Below, in pieces: positions 10,701 to 23,160 of a stretch of DNA of 64,000 bases (its first letter is position 1; each line of letters starts with the position of its first letter). The DNA comes from Perca fluviatilis. Its lineage: Eukaryota; Chordata; Actinopteri; Perciformes; Percidae. The notes beneath the pieces are model-generated. The model was given only the letters and a program-made list of their open reading frames with translations, was not told where the DNA came from and ran no database searches. The stretch lies in NCBI RefSeq assembly GCF_010015445.1, contig NC_053123.1, positions 12,628,434-12,692,433 on the forward strand, read 5' to 3'. Made by a program: the position numbers and the translations under genes.

Positions 10701-13512
10701 ACAGAAGCGGTAAGTGCATTCAGCACAATTTCTGCTATCATAATCAAAAGTGGAAAGTTTGTCTAGTCTACAAGCCAGACTGAAGTGCTCTGCTGACATT
10801 AAGATATATTGTAAAGAAGACAGTCTAGACAATAAATTTTCTTTTTATATTTGTAATATTACAAATTATTATATAACTGCAACTTGTATGTCTTAAATAT
10901 ATTTACGGTAGAGAATTCTGCTTTTCTATCGAGTAAGATTGAATACTCAAGACCAATGAAACATCTGTAAATTATCAAAAAGTATCTCTGTCAGCTCCGT
11001 AAGTCAAAACACACTTTTCCTCCTGAATATGCAAAATGATATAGCATTCTTTTATAACAGGAAGTAACATGTGGGATTTCATTTGAAATGAACAACAATA
11101 AATGTCACAAAACGTCACCGTATCAACATTCAGAGTCCCGCTCCTCTGTTGAACTGGGCAAAGAAAACATCTGTGTTTTCAGTAATTTCTGCATCTGTCT
11201 TATCTGCTCGTACTATCAATCCTCTTGACAGGATGTATTGTCAGGGACAGGAGCACTTTACTGAATGGTTATGAAGGAAGATACAGCAACAATATTTATT
11301 TTATAATATTGTAAAAACATGGGACCCTCATATCATTTTACGTTGCATTGTAATACAATATTGTACTATATAATAAATTGCCATGTGTTTGCCTCTAGCC
11401 CATTGACTATTTCCACAAATCAAGTAACATGTTTAAGTCTTTGAGGTTTAAAATATACAGTAAACACTACCCTGAAAAAAATAACCCTTGAAGTGCCCCC
11501 CCCCATTTTCTGAATGTATGTTTTCATGCCTGTGTGTATGTGCATGTATAAAGTATAGAGAAAACATATTTGTTCTGGTGCTTATCCTCTATCTGTCTCT
11601 TTATCCATATATCCAATACTTCCTCTGTCTCACTGATATCATCCCAGTTCTCCATCACACAAATCGGTCTTTATAGACTGCACCTGAGGGAATTCAGAGA
11701 AGCTTTTCCATTGGCCAGTAAAAGATAATGAGACAACACTTGTCCGCAAAATTGTGCCTCAAATTAAAATGGATGAATTGGCCACAAATACAAAGACAAT
11801 CCAGGAAACACTCTCTAAACAAAAATTGATTCATACGATTATAATCTCCTTAATGTTTTTTTCTCTGATGAAATATGCACTGCAGCTCCAGTGCGAGAGT
11901 TGAGCGGCCATCAACCATAAGTGTCACTGGTTGGATTACGGTAGATTCGCCCCAGTCCAGGACTCACCTCAGGGACTTCATAAAGCTCCTGACTCCTGTC
12001 CAGGCTCTCATTAGGCCCACACATCCCTTTGCCCTCTATCTGACAGCCCTTGGCAAGTGTCGTAGTAAATGTGTGTGTGTTGAATATCTAGATTTGTAAG
12101 GCCAAACCACGTGCATCGCAGCTCGGTGATGTCAACATAAACACACACATTAAGACACAGTGTGGTGCCTGGGATGATTTACAGTAGTGAGGACAGTCTC
12201 TGCGTGAAACATGTCAGTTCATAAGCATAATCCTCCCAAATTCTGCCAAATATTTATTCATCGCCATTACATGTTAGGGCAATGAGGCTCCAGGGAGCAC
12301 AGGATATACAGTATGCAGTGTGGTGAAACAATGAGATGAGAGACTGAGTGGGACTAAAAGGCTTTGGCGCCTTGTGATTATTTTCCCAGACACAGAAATA
12401 GACATATCTTCCAGAGTAAAAGTTGATTTTTATAGTTTTTACAGTTATTCTTCCCAATTTATTTTTTTAATGCACTTAGCCCACCATTAAAATTCAAACC
12501 TCAGTATTGTAACTTGCTATCACTCTTAAATTAGCTGACAGACTGGAACCTAGAAAACAATTCAAAACTTATTTATTAAAGTTGCTGTTAAAATTTTGTT
12601 ACATCAGTAAGATTTGTAAACACAATAGAAATATTACAATATGTGTGCCTGGTTGACAGGCTAAACACCAATTATTGCATGCATTCATTATTCATGTAAA
12701 AAACCTCAGATTCACAGGTTAAAAATACTGCAGACTGCTCTTTAAATTTTACTAAAATATACAAAATTAAACCCAACATTTCACAATTACGGTAAATCTG
12801 CAGCAGAAATCTAAATAATGTAACTCCTCCTATTTTCCCACTCAAGATATTGTAAAGCCATTCATTTGTGACAACAAACCATACAACCTCAAAAAGGCTC
12901 TGAAAATAAGAGCAAATAAATGACAACAAGAACTATGCTTTTAAAAAATGTAGGTATTTTGTCTTCCGGTGTCTTATCAAAACAGCATACACTGACCAAG
13001 CTGGATTTCTGAATTTTCAGCGTAAAAAAATTAAGAAAGTTGCATGATGCAGCTTTAAAAATAGAAGTTACAATATGCCACATTAATTCATCTTTGTCAA
13101 TTCTGATATAGTATTCCTTTAATATGCCCAATTTATGAGAATTTATACCTAAACTATTTCTCCTCTACGCTTGTCAGGGTGGATGTCAGTTTAGAAGCAA
13201 TGTCATTCACTTTGCCTTTTCATTATGCATTCAATTTTCTCTGTCTGTGAAAAGCCTCTTGTGTCTGATTAAATGGAGTGTATTTAGTGGAGATACTGGG
13301 CTTCACCCTGAAAATGACTGCTGACACTTTACAGACATTTACTAAACTCAGTGCTGGGAATGGAAGTGGAAAAAAAGACTAATCATGAATACATTTTCCC
13401 TCATCCTCGTGGCCAAGATATTCTATTTACAACACATTTCTTTGGGTCTTTATATTCAGTTAATGAGATTTCAAATAAATGTGAAGTGAACGGCATTTAA
13501 ATTGCTATTCAG
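7766..13512. other. long gene-free stretch
   Basis: No gene was recognised. It contains one CTCF-like motif (9732-9746) and only short chance open frames. Several AT-rich, homeobox-site-like words occur at 13190-13400. Confidence 0.5.
9732..9746 (+). promoter_or_regulatory. CTCF-like motif
   Basis: CCAGCAGAGGGAGCT fits the vertebrate CTCF core CCASYAGRKGGCRSY except for A in place of the C after GG. A single motif match is weak evidence for occupancy. Confidence 0.25.
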
Positions 13513-13629
13513 TCTGGAGGCATGGCACTGGAAAAGGGAGGGATTCCACCAGATGACGGAAGAGCTATTACCGGACCCGATGTGTTCGTTGAGAGCAGTT
13601 CTGGGAAATGCAATAAGCGCCAGGCGCTG
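13513..13629 (+). other. candidate orphan coding exon
   Basis: The segment is bracketed by a weak acceptor (attcag, ending about 13512) and a donor (CTG|GTGAGG, 13627-13635). One frame stays open across it and includes MALEKGGIPPDDGRAITG. It is richer in GC than its surroundings. I do not recognise the peptide, and chance cannot be excluded. Confidence 0.15.
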
Positions 13630-13980
13630 GTGAGGACTGTTTGAGGGTTTCAGACTTTTAATCTGGTGAAGGTGTGGTGTGGAAAAGAAAAGAGGACAGC
13701 TGTGAAAGGATGCCAATACTAAAGGAGAGGAAGAGCTGTGTTAAAGAGTGAGTATCTTGTGTTTTTAATCATTCTGTCACACAAACCTACAGAATCCATT
13801 TTAATCCTTTTTAACAGATTTCTCCTGTGAATGTCCTATTGAATAAAGTGAGAACAAAAACCTTGTTGTATTCAGGAAGTAGAGTATCTAATCAATTCCA
13901 ACATGTTGCACAATCTCGTCAAATTGAAATGAGTTAGAAGAGTAGCTAGTGCTAGTAAGCAATGGGGGACATTGGGGTTT

Positions 13981-14035
13981 AGTTTTATTTTGAGAATATG
14001 AAGCTCTGTTAGCTTCATGTTCTCAAAATAAAACT
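13981..14035 (+). repeat. 25-bp inverted repeat with 5-base loop
   Basis: Arms 13981-14005 and 14011-14035 are complementary over all 25 positions except one T:G wobble (13997 with 14019); the loop is ctgtt. A transcript of the + strand would form a continuous hairpin. Flanks do not extend the pairing. Confidence 0.85.
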
Positions 14036-15190
14036 GGGTCTAACTTAAAAAAATAAAGAAAAAAATACCAATATTGTTCTAAATGATGACCCATCTAATA
14101 TAAGTTTAAATACATTTTGGAATACTGAATATGCAATCATATATTTGGGTATAAACTGCACACTGTATTTGTAATGTAACACATGTTCACTATGTGCACT
14201 CTGTTACTATGTTACTTTAACATTAATCTCAAACCTTTAGCTTGTACTGACCACTTTTTCTCAACTTCCTTTCCATGACAAGACATGTAGTCCTCATAAA
14301 GTGTAGCGTACAAGAAGACACACACACATGCAACCCCATTTGACCTCTCTCTCAGCTGGGTGACAGAGACCACTACAGGAATGAATAGTGATGAGCCTAA
14401 GAGGATATCAAGGCTTCCGGAGGCTCCACAGACTCCATGAGACCTATAGAGTGAGTGAGAGACAGACAGAGAGAGAGGGATCAACTGTATGTGAGATCTG
14501 AAGGGCCAGGGGCTTCGGGGGCCCATCCACAGGGGACCTGCCAAATGCTGACAGCACCCTCCATGACACCCCATTAGATTTCAACAGGGACTGCAAGACT
14601 CAAAAAGTCAGAGTACTGTAGATTCCTGGATTCAGTGTCAGAGAAGACAATTTGTTTCCAGCATTATAAACATTTTAGAAGGAATCACATAGTCCAGTAT
14701 ATTTACTTTTCTACTGTAAAGCAAGCAGACAGTAAGTCCATAGCCCAATGATACTGCACAGATGCCACTGTAATGTAAATACATTTCACAAGGGCAATGT
14801 TTACTCCATTTTCTACATTTTTAGGGGAACACTATTGGTATATAAAATAAGGGAAGATGGAGAAGTCCATTATTTTTTAATATATCTTGTTTTGTATTAT
14901 AATATGGCCACTTACATACTGTAAGCTGAAAAGAAGCTTTGCTGAATTGGTAAATTATTTCCGAGTTTGTCAGCAAGTTTCACCTTTGGTGACTTACAGA
15001 GCACTTAATAGGCTCGGATGTTGAGTCATCAGTACACTACATTAGAAAGTATGTACTTATTTAATAAAAAGTCACGTCCCCCCTGTATAGATAAAATTGC
15101 AGGAGAGATGTTGACTGCACCTCCCAAGGAGCATTTCAATGAGAAATATCAGGTCACCACCCTGAAATTCTGTTCAGCTAATGGCAAGTG
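14036..15190. other. gene-free stretch
   Basis: No recognisable feature. An acceptor-like tctctctcag at about 14345-14355 is followed by a short open frame, too weak to call an exon. Confidence 0.45.
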
Positions 15191-15210
15191 GAAGCGTAAT
15201 ATTACGCTTC
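15191..15210. repeat. perfect 20-bp palindrome
   Basis: gaagcgtaatattacgcttc equals its own reverse complement. It contains TAATATTA, a pair of back-to-back ATTA homeodomain-type cores. Pairing stops immediately outside. Confidence 0.9.
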
Positions 15211-16179
15211 ATTGAAACCTGATAAAAGCCTACATTTAGATTCAGATTTGCACCTCTGACTGGCTTATTCTCCATAGCAATGGCGGCTGACGTTCATGGG
15301 GATCATACGTATTTGTATGTTGATGAATACTGATGAGCATTAAAAGATAACCTAACTGGAATAACGAGCCAATATATTGTAAAGTATGTCATAATCTTTC
15401 ATGAAGTGAATTATAGTGCATCTGGATGCAGCCTGTCATCCTATGCTACAGAGTACTTATTGTTCGTCTTCCTATGGATGTCTCAGCTGGCCCACCACTT
15501 GGTCCCTCCCCATTGAGGAGTCTGTCCATGTTCCACTGATGCCAGATGAAACCAATACCTATGGATTTCATGCAAGAAAATGTATTCTGACATCAGCCCA
15601 TGACATCAAAATGACACAGCTGCCACAGTTGTGCTTCTAAAATTTCCTATCTGAATAGCACTCATAAATACTCACTAGACATTTTGACTTTTGGACAGCT
15701 GGTTTTCTAATGCAGCAACATTCTTTACGTAATGGTTTTAAGGGCTTTTGAACTTTTCTTCACAGTGGACGTCAGGAACCAGGTAGTGGCCTAATCCATC
15801 TTGTCAGGAATCCCACAGTGAAGGGAAAAACTAAATTATATAGGATTTGTCATAATCATTGCTACAAAGTTGTGGATGTTGTAATAGTGAGTCAACAGTT
15901 ACTATTGTACACTTTTAAAAAGGTATGCAGAGTCTGTATGGGATGTTCACAGTTTGTATTGATCCACAGATTAGCTGCCATTGTTGACTTCTTGTGTTTA
16001 CTTTTCATTGACACATTTTGCTCTTCATTCATGAACTTTCTCCAGCTGGTTTAGTTATGTATTCTTTTGGTTTGGTACAAAGTGTCCAACCTTTACATGG
16101 AATGCCATCCCTGCCTTCCAAAAATGATGTTCCCATACAACTAAACTGAATTCTCAATTATGTTTCGAGGGAAACATAT
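15211..16179. other. gene-free stretch
   Basis: No gene or element boundary seen. Confidence 0.5.
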
Positions 16180-16465
16180 TTTCTCCCGGATTAACTTTGT
16201 TTCAACACATCCTTGTACCAGGCGCACGTTGTAAAACCATCACAGTTTTAAACACGTGGTTAACGTGAACTGAAACCAAACTACTTGGTTAGGTTTAAGA
16301 AAAGATCATGGTTTGGGTCAAATTAAGTATGGTTGTTACGTAACCTTTATGCATATGTAAGTTAAGTATGTTACATACTTTGTTCATAAGTTAAAATAAG
16401 TCAACATTGACTTTTGGTTTGACACAGGACACAGCAGTCTCCTGTGTTAAAGTCCCGTGTTTGGG
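16180..16465 (+). repeat. dispersed fish repeat (same family as 2020-2340)
   Basis: It contains aaactacttggttaggttta, gatcatggtttgggtcaa and acacaggacacagcagtc words. The last is shared, inverted, with the copy in stx19 intron 3. It abuts the SINE at 16466. Confidence 0.55.
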
Positions 16466-16665
16466 GCACCCGTATAGCTCAGTTCGTAGAGCGGGCGCCC
16501 ATATATAGAGTTTTACTCCTCAATGCAGCTGGGCCAGGTTCGACTCCGACCTGCGGCCCTTTGCTGCATGTCATTCCCCCCTCTCTCTCCCCTTTCATGT
16601 CTTCAGCTTTCCTGTCAAAATAAAGGCTGAAAATGCCCAACATAATAAAAAAAAAAGAAACATCC
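16466..16665 (+). mobile_element. tRNA-derived SINE
   Basis: The head is tRNA-like: A box TAGCTCAGTTCGTAGAGC (about 16476-16493) and B box GGTTCGACTCC (about 16538-16548). A non-tRNA body follows (tttgctgcatgtcattcccc, ctttcatgtcttcagctttc, tgtcaaaataaaggctg) with an A-rich tail at 16646-16657. A diverged minus-strand copy lies at 61711-61850. It is transcribed by RNA polymerase III and depends on a partner LINE for movement. It is too diverged from a tRNA fold to be a functional tRNA. Confidence 0.85.
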
Positions 16666-19600
16666 GTCCACCCCAAACTTCTCCCTACATGGACTTGGTT
16701 AAAAAATGTATTTGTGATACGTCAAAAACAAACGGAATCCGGGAGAAAATACTTTACTACTTATATATTACTATACTCAGGAACAGCTGCGCTTTAAGGT
16801 TAGACTCTAACCCTAAAGAAAGAAAAAAAGAAAAGAAAATAACCCTCTAACCGTTAGAGGGTTAATTTTTACTTTTACAGTAAATAATTCCAGCATGCTA
16901 ACATGTGCACAGTTACAATGCCAATATGCTGATGTTTAGCAGGTGTAATGTTTACCATGTTCAACATTTGCATGATATTTCAGTCTGGATCAAAGTGGTG
17001 TACCGACCAACATTGTCATACATAAAGCCAGGCTGTTAGTGTACAGCTAAACATACTGGATATGCACATGCAGTTTAATTTTATCTTGCCTTAGCTCTAC
17101 ATTCCTATTATTGTCTGTGGGTGTACCTACATTTTCAGATGAATATCCCTATTATCTGAACAACACACAATAGTTAGGAAGACAAACATGACATAGGCTT
17201 ACAGAGCTAGAGCACATCTATTATTATTAGAGCTTCTGGCACAGATATTTTTGCATGTGTGTGGTAAAGTGAAGAATAGACCTAACACGTTCATCATCAT
17301 GTAGCATGAGGTGACCTGGACTTGGATTGATTGTTGTGACTGAATATGATGAAAAAAAGAATTGAGAAAATGTAATTAAAATGTTACATTCCTTTTATTT
17401 TCATTTATTTCTGTCACAAATCCCTCCTCCTCATTTTTTTATTTTGCGCATTTCTTCTGTCCTTTTCCCTCTTCTCCTTCCCTCTCTCCTCCTCTCCTCT
17501 CCTCCAGCCTCCAGGGTCTTCCTGACAGCTGGTTTCACTGACATGTGTTTGCCAACAACAGGCTGGGAAACACTGATCACTCAATCGTCCGCTGTCCAAA
17601 TATTTCAGACTGTTTCCATATCAGACCTGAATCATTGGAAACTCACAGCATCTCTTATTCATGGTTGCCATAAATTATTCTCCCTGATATGAGCTCCAGT
17701 CACGTAAGGCAAAGCTGGAGACTGTGGCACACTTTGACAGATATGTAAAGATGGATTGAGACGGAGAGAAAGAGACAAAGAGAGAGAAATAAATAGATAG
17801 ACAGTGAGGGTCAAAGAAAGTGATTAGCTCAACGGACATGACGTGGAAACAGCAGAGGCAGCTGAAAAGCAATGGAACAATTCCATGTAGATGCTTCACC
17901 ATCTAGACAGGCAAAGTGTTAAATGGTATGGTGAGTGTTTTCTGAGGTTCACACTTCATGTGTATTCAGTAGGACATACTGTATGAATGAGCAGGTAGAC
18001 ATTTCAGTGTGTTGTTCAATGTACACTTAAATGGGACACTTGAACCAAAAATAAAAAAAATCTAAAGATGCTCTATGATGCTCTGCATGATCTTCCGGCC
18101 TGTGTTTTTTTCTAATTGTGTGTGTAGTGTGCTTTCTATTCTCACACAACAAAACATTAATAACATTGTTCAACACTTATATTGTGAATAGTTTTTATTT
18201 TTGAGAAAATGTTCAAATCTGAAAACAGACATTAGTGGAACATTTTGAGCGACTTTTATGTTTTGAATACAGAACAAATTGTTTTACTTCATTAATAATG
18301 AACAACAAAGTTCTTCACTCCCAGAAATGCTGAGGAAAGCCGGGGGCTGACACAAGTCAGTTTCCTTCTGCTGTGCATCATTAAAAGTATTACATACTTA
18401 TTTGCAAGTGCTGACAATTTCATCTGCTAATTTTGGTTGAGAGATCCCTGTTAAAAGGTTAATGTGTGCAGACTTCCGATGCAAGAATAAAAAGAGCTGA
18501 AGTCCATAAGCTGGAGGGAGGGTCTAGACTCTATGTATCTCATGCTCTTCTCTCCTAGAAGTTAAGGATCAGCACTATTTGTGTTAGCAGCCTTTGCAGT
18601 TTTTTGTTTTTTTTTAGTTATATTTGTAACCAAAAAACAAAACAAAGTAATATAACCAGTAATAAACTGTATAGCGGCAAATGTGCTAGTTTGATCCCAA
18701 TTAAGTAGCTCCAATGGAAACAATACATTTTAATGACAAGTTTGGGTTTTAATGGAATGCAAATTTTAAGATTCAAAGCAAATTTGAGTTAGTGCAAACA
18801 ACTCTAAAATGTACTCCAAAAAATACAAGGATGGAAAAAGAAAGTATTACATTTACATAAAAGTAATTTATAATCTATAGTAAGATGAAAACTAGAATTG
18901 TTTCAGGTATCACTGTACCCCCACCCTCAATACAAATATAAAAGCTCCACCAGATGAGCAAAATTCAATTTAGCATCAATAGCATCTTTAAATGTATATA
19001 ATTGCAAGATTTAAATGGTTAAATGGTTTACTGGCCAAAGAAAATGTAAGCCCCTTCCAAAACAGTGCAACTATTTGTATAACTCTAATTGCATATTTCC
19101 CATGGTTATCGTTTATCCCTCACACACTGCAAGCTGGTACAGACACACACCTCCTCGGTATACTCCTATTCATCAGAATCATCATTGTGTGAGGAAATGC
19201 CATTACATTTTATTACCAGTTCTATTCAAAGAAGATCACACACCCATACTGTAAACGCATTCAAGGTTATGTTCGTATACAAGCAGTGGTGCTGGTGCTG
19301 TAGGTGTGTTGGGGAGGCAGGTCAGCTCCATAATAAATCAGCTCCCTGGTTGGTTTTGTGTTGTGTATTATTGTTGAACCCACCACAGCTCAACACTTAA
19401 AGTCTCTGATCCATGAAGAGTGCCGGTGTGTGTCACAGTGATGGATATAGTCATTACGATGCCCTCCTTGTCTCTGTATCTGTCCTTCTGTACTGTGGCT
19501 TGTTGTACTTTTACTTCACATATTCTGTAGAACTTCCTCTGTGTAACAAATAAAGCATGTATAGAAGCTGGCTCGGTTAGGTGTACCATTGATTTTAGAA

Positions 19601-19880
19601 ATACACGATGAATAAAGGTAGAATCTATTTTGTGTGTGCATGGGCTTAAACGGAAGATAATAAAGACAGGGAAAGAGAGTTACTGTACATGTGCATTAGT
19701 TTATCATTTACATTTAAATGTATGGCTTTTAAATTCATTTAATTGATTAAAAAGTTTAACATGGGTTTCAAATTGTTCTATAGATGATAAGTAAAAAGCA
19801 TTTTTCTATTGTTTTTTAAATTGTCAATACAATTCATATAAAACTATGTACTATTCCAGCTTAATACTTTTTGTTCATTC
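16666..19880. other. gene-free stretch with a CT-rich tract
   Basis: No gene recognised. A polypyrimidine tract at 17455-17512 ends in ctccag and is followed by an open frame to 17692; no family match. Segments at 17630-17720 and 18290-18430 read like possible conserved non-coding DNA, but this cannot be tested here. Confidence 0.45.
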
Positions 19881-20321
19881 TTGATGGAAGAATTTTTTTT
19901 TTTTAATTGGTCACAAGTAGTTTTATTTATAAAAAGAAATATCATAAAGCTTGACTACTTTCAGGTGGACTGCATTATTTTAGAATTGTTTTACAAAACA
20001 GTCCTTCAGAGCGCAGTGTCCTTTGGCTTAGTCTGCGTATTTGGGAACATGCGCAAACAAGACCAAGATAAATTTGAGCATTTGGTAAAGACAGCGAGCA
20101 AAATTATTGCATGTAGTCAGATGTTAGTCACTCAGCTATGGTCAGATCTTATTGTGAGTAAGGCTGAGCAGATACTTAAGGATCCTACCCACCCCTTATA
20201 TAGGAGGTTCCAACTCAGCAATTGTGGCAACAGTAGGCTGCTGCAAAGGTCCAAAAGGTTTAGCGTGTCATTTGTCCCCTCTGCTATTAGACTTTTTAAT
20301 GAAAGACACAAGACAAGATAA
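19881..20321 (+). pseudogene. C-terminal fragment of a LINE reverse transcriptase
   Basis: The last roughly 120 residues match the end of fish non-LTR retrotransposon ORF2 proteins. The pattern is ILELFYKTVLQSAVSFGLV, then KLVKTASKI-type helix, DPTHPLYRRFQL, and FVPSAIRLFNE just before the stop. The catalytic part is absent, which is the 5'-truncated structure typical of LINE insertions. The first 25-30 residues are AT-rich and may not belong. It is non-functional on its own. The clade (L2/CR1-like is my guess) is not certain. Confidence 0.75.
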
Positions 20322-20440
20322 TGAATTGTATTGTCCACTCTTGCAACACTGTGTTTTTCTTTTATTATTTTTAATTAATTTGGAATGTTGCCTTAGGCCT
20401 ATGTGTTAAAGCCTGCTACTGATTGATTGATTGACTGAAG
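20322..20440 (+). mobile_element. 3' tail of the truncated LINE
   Basis: A short AT-rich 3'UTR follows the stop and ends in (TGAT)n at 20420-20437. This is the simple-repeat tail expected for such a LINE. Confidence 0.6.
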
Positions 20441-20498
20441 TATAAGTGGGGGAAGGCTGTGAGTTGTGTTCATCCCTAACTATGTATTCCTAAATGTT

Positions 20499-20502
<4 letters not shown>

Positions 20503-20590
<88 letters not shown>
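20503..20590 (+). repeat. (TG)44 microsatellite
   Basis: Uninterrupted TG dinucleotides, 88 bases. Confidence 0.99.
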
Positions 20591-20591
<1 letters not shown>

Positions 20592-20634
20592 GGGGGTGGG
20601 GGGTCTACTTATATGCCTGTGTGTCTTAAATGTG

Positions 20635-20700
20635 ATGCACTTTGACCAAACAAATTTCCCAACTCTGGGATAATAATAAAGTTTACTTTGATAATATAAT
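20635..20700 (+). mobile_element. LINE 3'-end-like fragment
   Basis: The run of caaatttcccaactctggga, then taataataaagtttacttt, resembles the common fish LINE terminus (aaatttccc...gggataataaagg). Only the end is left. It is separated from the fragment above by the TG repeat and may belong to a different insertion. Confidence 0.45.
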
Positions 20701-22570
20701 ACATACATTCTAAAGCATCTGGGTACTGCAAGTTTTTAGCAAATGTGCATTTGTTGGGAACTATTTTCAGCTGTGGAGTGTGGATTATTTAAAAAATAAC
20801 TACAAAGCCCAATCAAGGAACATATTAACAATGGTGTGGCTAATTTATGTGTCTTTTAGTGTGGTATAACAAATAAACAGTAAAGCCTAAAGCAAAAATG
20901 TTGCAACATTTCAATGACATTTTCTATGATTCAGATGTCGGCATCAGCTTTCACATTTCGTTCACAGCCCCGGTGTATCTGTAGATTGCCTGCCTAACCT
21001 CACAACAGACTGCTGTTTGAACTTTCACACCACAGCAAGTAGGAATACCACATCAGAAGGTGTCAAACCACCTCAATTTACCCCCTGAAGGCCTTCAAGT
21101 GATCTCACAGTTTCCTGGGTGTTGTGGTGCATTTATTGTCTAACACATTGGGAGTCCTGTGAATTAGTTTTCCGTCTATTACACTGAGAAGGAGAAGGGC
21201 CTAGTAGACAGTGATTTGAAGAGTTGTATTGACCAAGAGGCACTCCACTGCTAATGATCTCTATAGGGAGACAGACACAAACACACATAGCCACACACAT
21301 AGACCTCAATCCAGGGAGTCTTCGAGTAGCCAACGATTACGATTGATCTCAAATACTCTGCGGCCATACATATCAGGAAAGATGTCTCCAGACATATCAC
21401 TGTTCCTTTTAAGGCTGTATGATACTATACAAAAATCCATGTGATCCATATTTAGGAAAGCAGCATTACAGAGGCTCTCAGAGGAGGTGGTGTGTGCCCC
21501 CAAAAATCTCTACATGCATCAAACAAAGGCTGAGAAACTAAAGCAGGGAGAGAATATCTGTAGTGCTGGAGTTGGGCCAAAGCCAAACATGGAACTAAAA
21601 CAAAGAACCAAACATGGAATGCACATGGAAAATTTGTTTTATTTATTTTTCAGCATATATTTTATAAATGAAATTCAGTTTTTTCACTCATTTTTTTTTT
21701 TCACTCACAACTTGATATTTTACAATTAATTGTGATAATGTTTAAAATGGTAAGGGTAAAACTGATCTTTATCTGGTGTTCTTCAGATAACCATGATAAA
21801 AAAAGTAATTAGTTCGTAGCATTTGTATGGAAAATGTGCAGTGGCTACAGGACATAATTCCAAGCAAAATTGCTGTTTTCTTGGGCTGAAAATAGGTTTC
21901 CTTTCCAGCTTTCTTTGTTTCTCTTTTATTCTAGATTCGTAATTAAATGCAAGACCACTACATTAAAGAAACCCATGAGACAATGGTGTTAAATGACAAA
22001 CAAAGAATAAAGTATAACAGGAAACAGCCAATAACAGATACATTTCCTCAAAAGAAATGAAATGTACTGGCATCAGTAAGGGCACTTTACAGTAAAACCA
22101 ACAGCTTTTTTTAATCAATCCTCTTTTAATTAAAATAAATCAAAGTATGATACACGATTTGGAGACACATATCGTGAACAAAAACCAAATGCTACTTTAC
22201 ACGCGGAAATCCAGCACTGCTGTTTTTGACATTTGAGATTATGCAGCACGGAACAAAATACCAAGGAGTGAGCGAGTAATATCTTTTATTCCATTTCATA
22301 ATACGGTGGGCTTCATTCCCATATGTATGCAGTGGAGTTTTTAATTGAAAATGGAAATTTCTCTACTTAAGTCCTGATTATCATAGCAGGTGGAGAGCAA
22401 TTAAAATAAATGAATGGTGATGTGCCTGTGTCCATGCATTACAAAACGCTGGGGGTGTCTTAACACACATTTATACACACCCACATCTTAGATTCTCTCA
22501 TCACAGATTTAATTTAACATTTGGCCTACATTCAAAGGAAAAAGAAGGAGGTATGTGTGTGCGTGATTGG
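20701..22570. other. gene-free stretch
   Basis: No coding gene. AT-rich words at 22290-22420 (tttttaattgaaaatgg, gattatcatagcagg) could be regulatory but nothing definite is visible. Confidence 0.5.
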
Positions 22571-22571
22571 T

Positions 22572-22629
<58 letters not shown>

Positions 22630-22640
22630 GTGCGCGCCTG
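22571..22640 (+). repeat. (TG)n microsatellite
   Basis: About 27 TG units, with cg and ct interruptions at both ends. Confidence 0.97.
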
Positions 22641-22785
22641 TGCACATCTGTGTGTCCTGGGTAAGAAAAAGATGGTTTACATTCGGCTTTTGAATATCGA
22701 ACAGCTGAGAATGCAGGACCCAGAGCAAGTGTTGTGTGGAGCATCTGTCATCTGCCACATGGAAAACTGAAACACTCACATTGTA

Positions 22786-22829
22786 CATCATCATCATCAT
22801 CGTCATCATCATCATCATCATCATCATCA
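22786..22829 (+). repeat. (TCA)n microsatellite
   Basis: tca repeats with one cgt interruption at 22801-22803. Confidence 0.97.
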
Positions 22830-23160
22830 GACAGACACATACATACAGTAAACACACACCCATACACACACACTGAGAGGATGACAGGACGTAGGAGAGT
22901 CCCAACAGGGAAGAGGAGACATCTGAGAGATGACTACTTTTCTCATGTGGCCAGAATCTTATAAAAGCCTTATAAAATGAAATGTTTACTTCCACTGAAT
23001 ATAACACAGATGTAGTTTGAAGTCAAATGGAGATTTAACAACTTTACGCAGTGATCGCTGATATGCGTACGTTCCACAACATTAACGACATGTTATGAAC
23101 CACGACCGTAACATTCTCTGATTTAGATTTGAGGACCAACGTTCCTATTGGACATATTAG

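Noticed and set aside
14212..14590. 120-codon minus frame and an acceptor-like site on the + strand
   Set aside because: Composition looks non-coding and no homologous pattern was recognised.
16466..16560. Possible tRNA gene
   Set aside because: A and B boxes are present but the arms do not fold into a cloverleaf and a SINE body with an A-rich tail follows.
17381..17692. Open frame after a strong polypyrimidine tract
   Set aside because: The tract is a simple CT-rich repeat; the encoded peptide matches nothing I know and no donor follows.
22501..23007. 168-codon minus frame
   Set aside because: It is the translation of TG and TCA microsatellites and their flanks.
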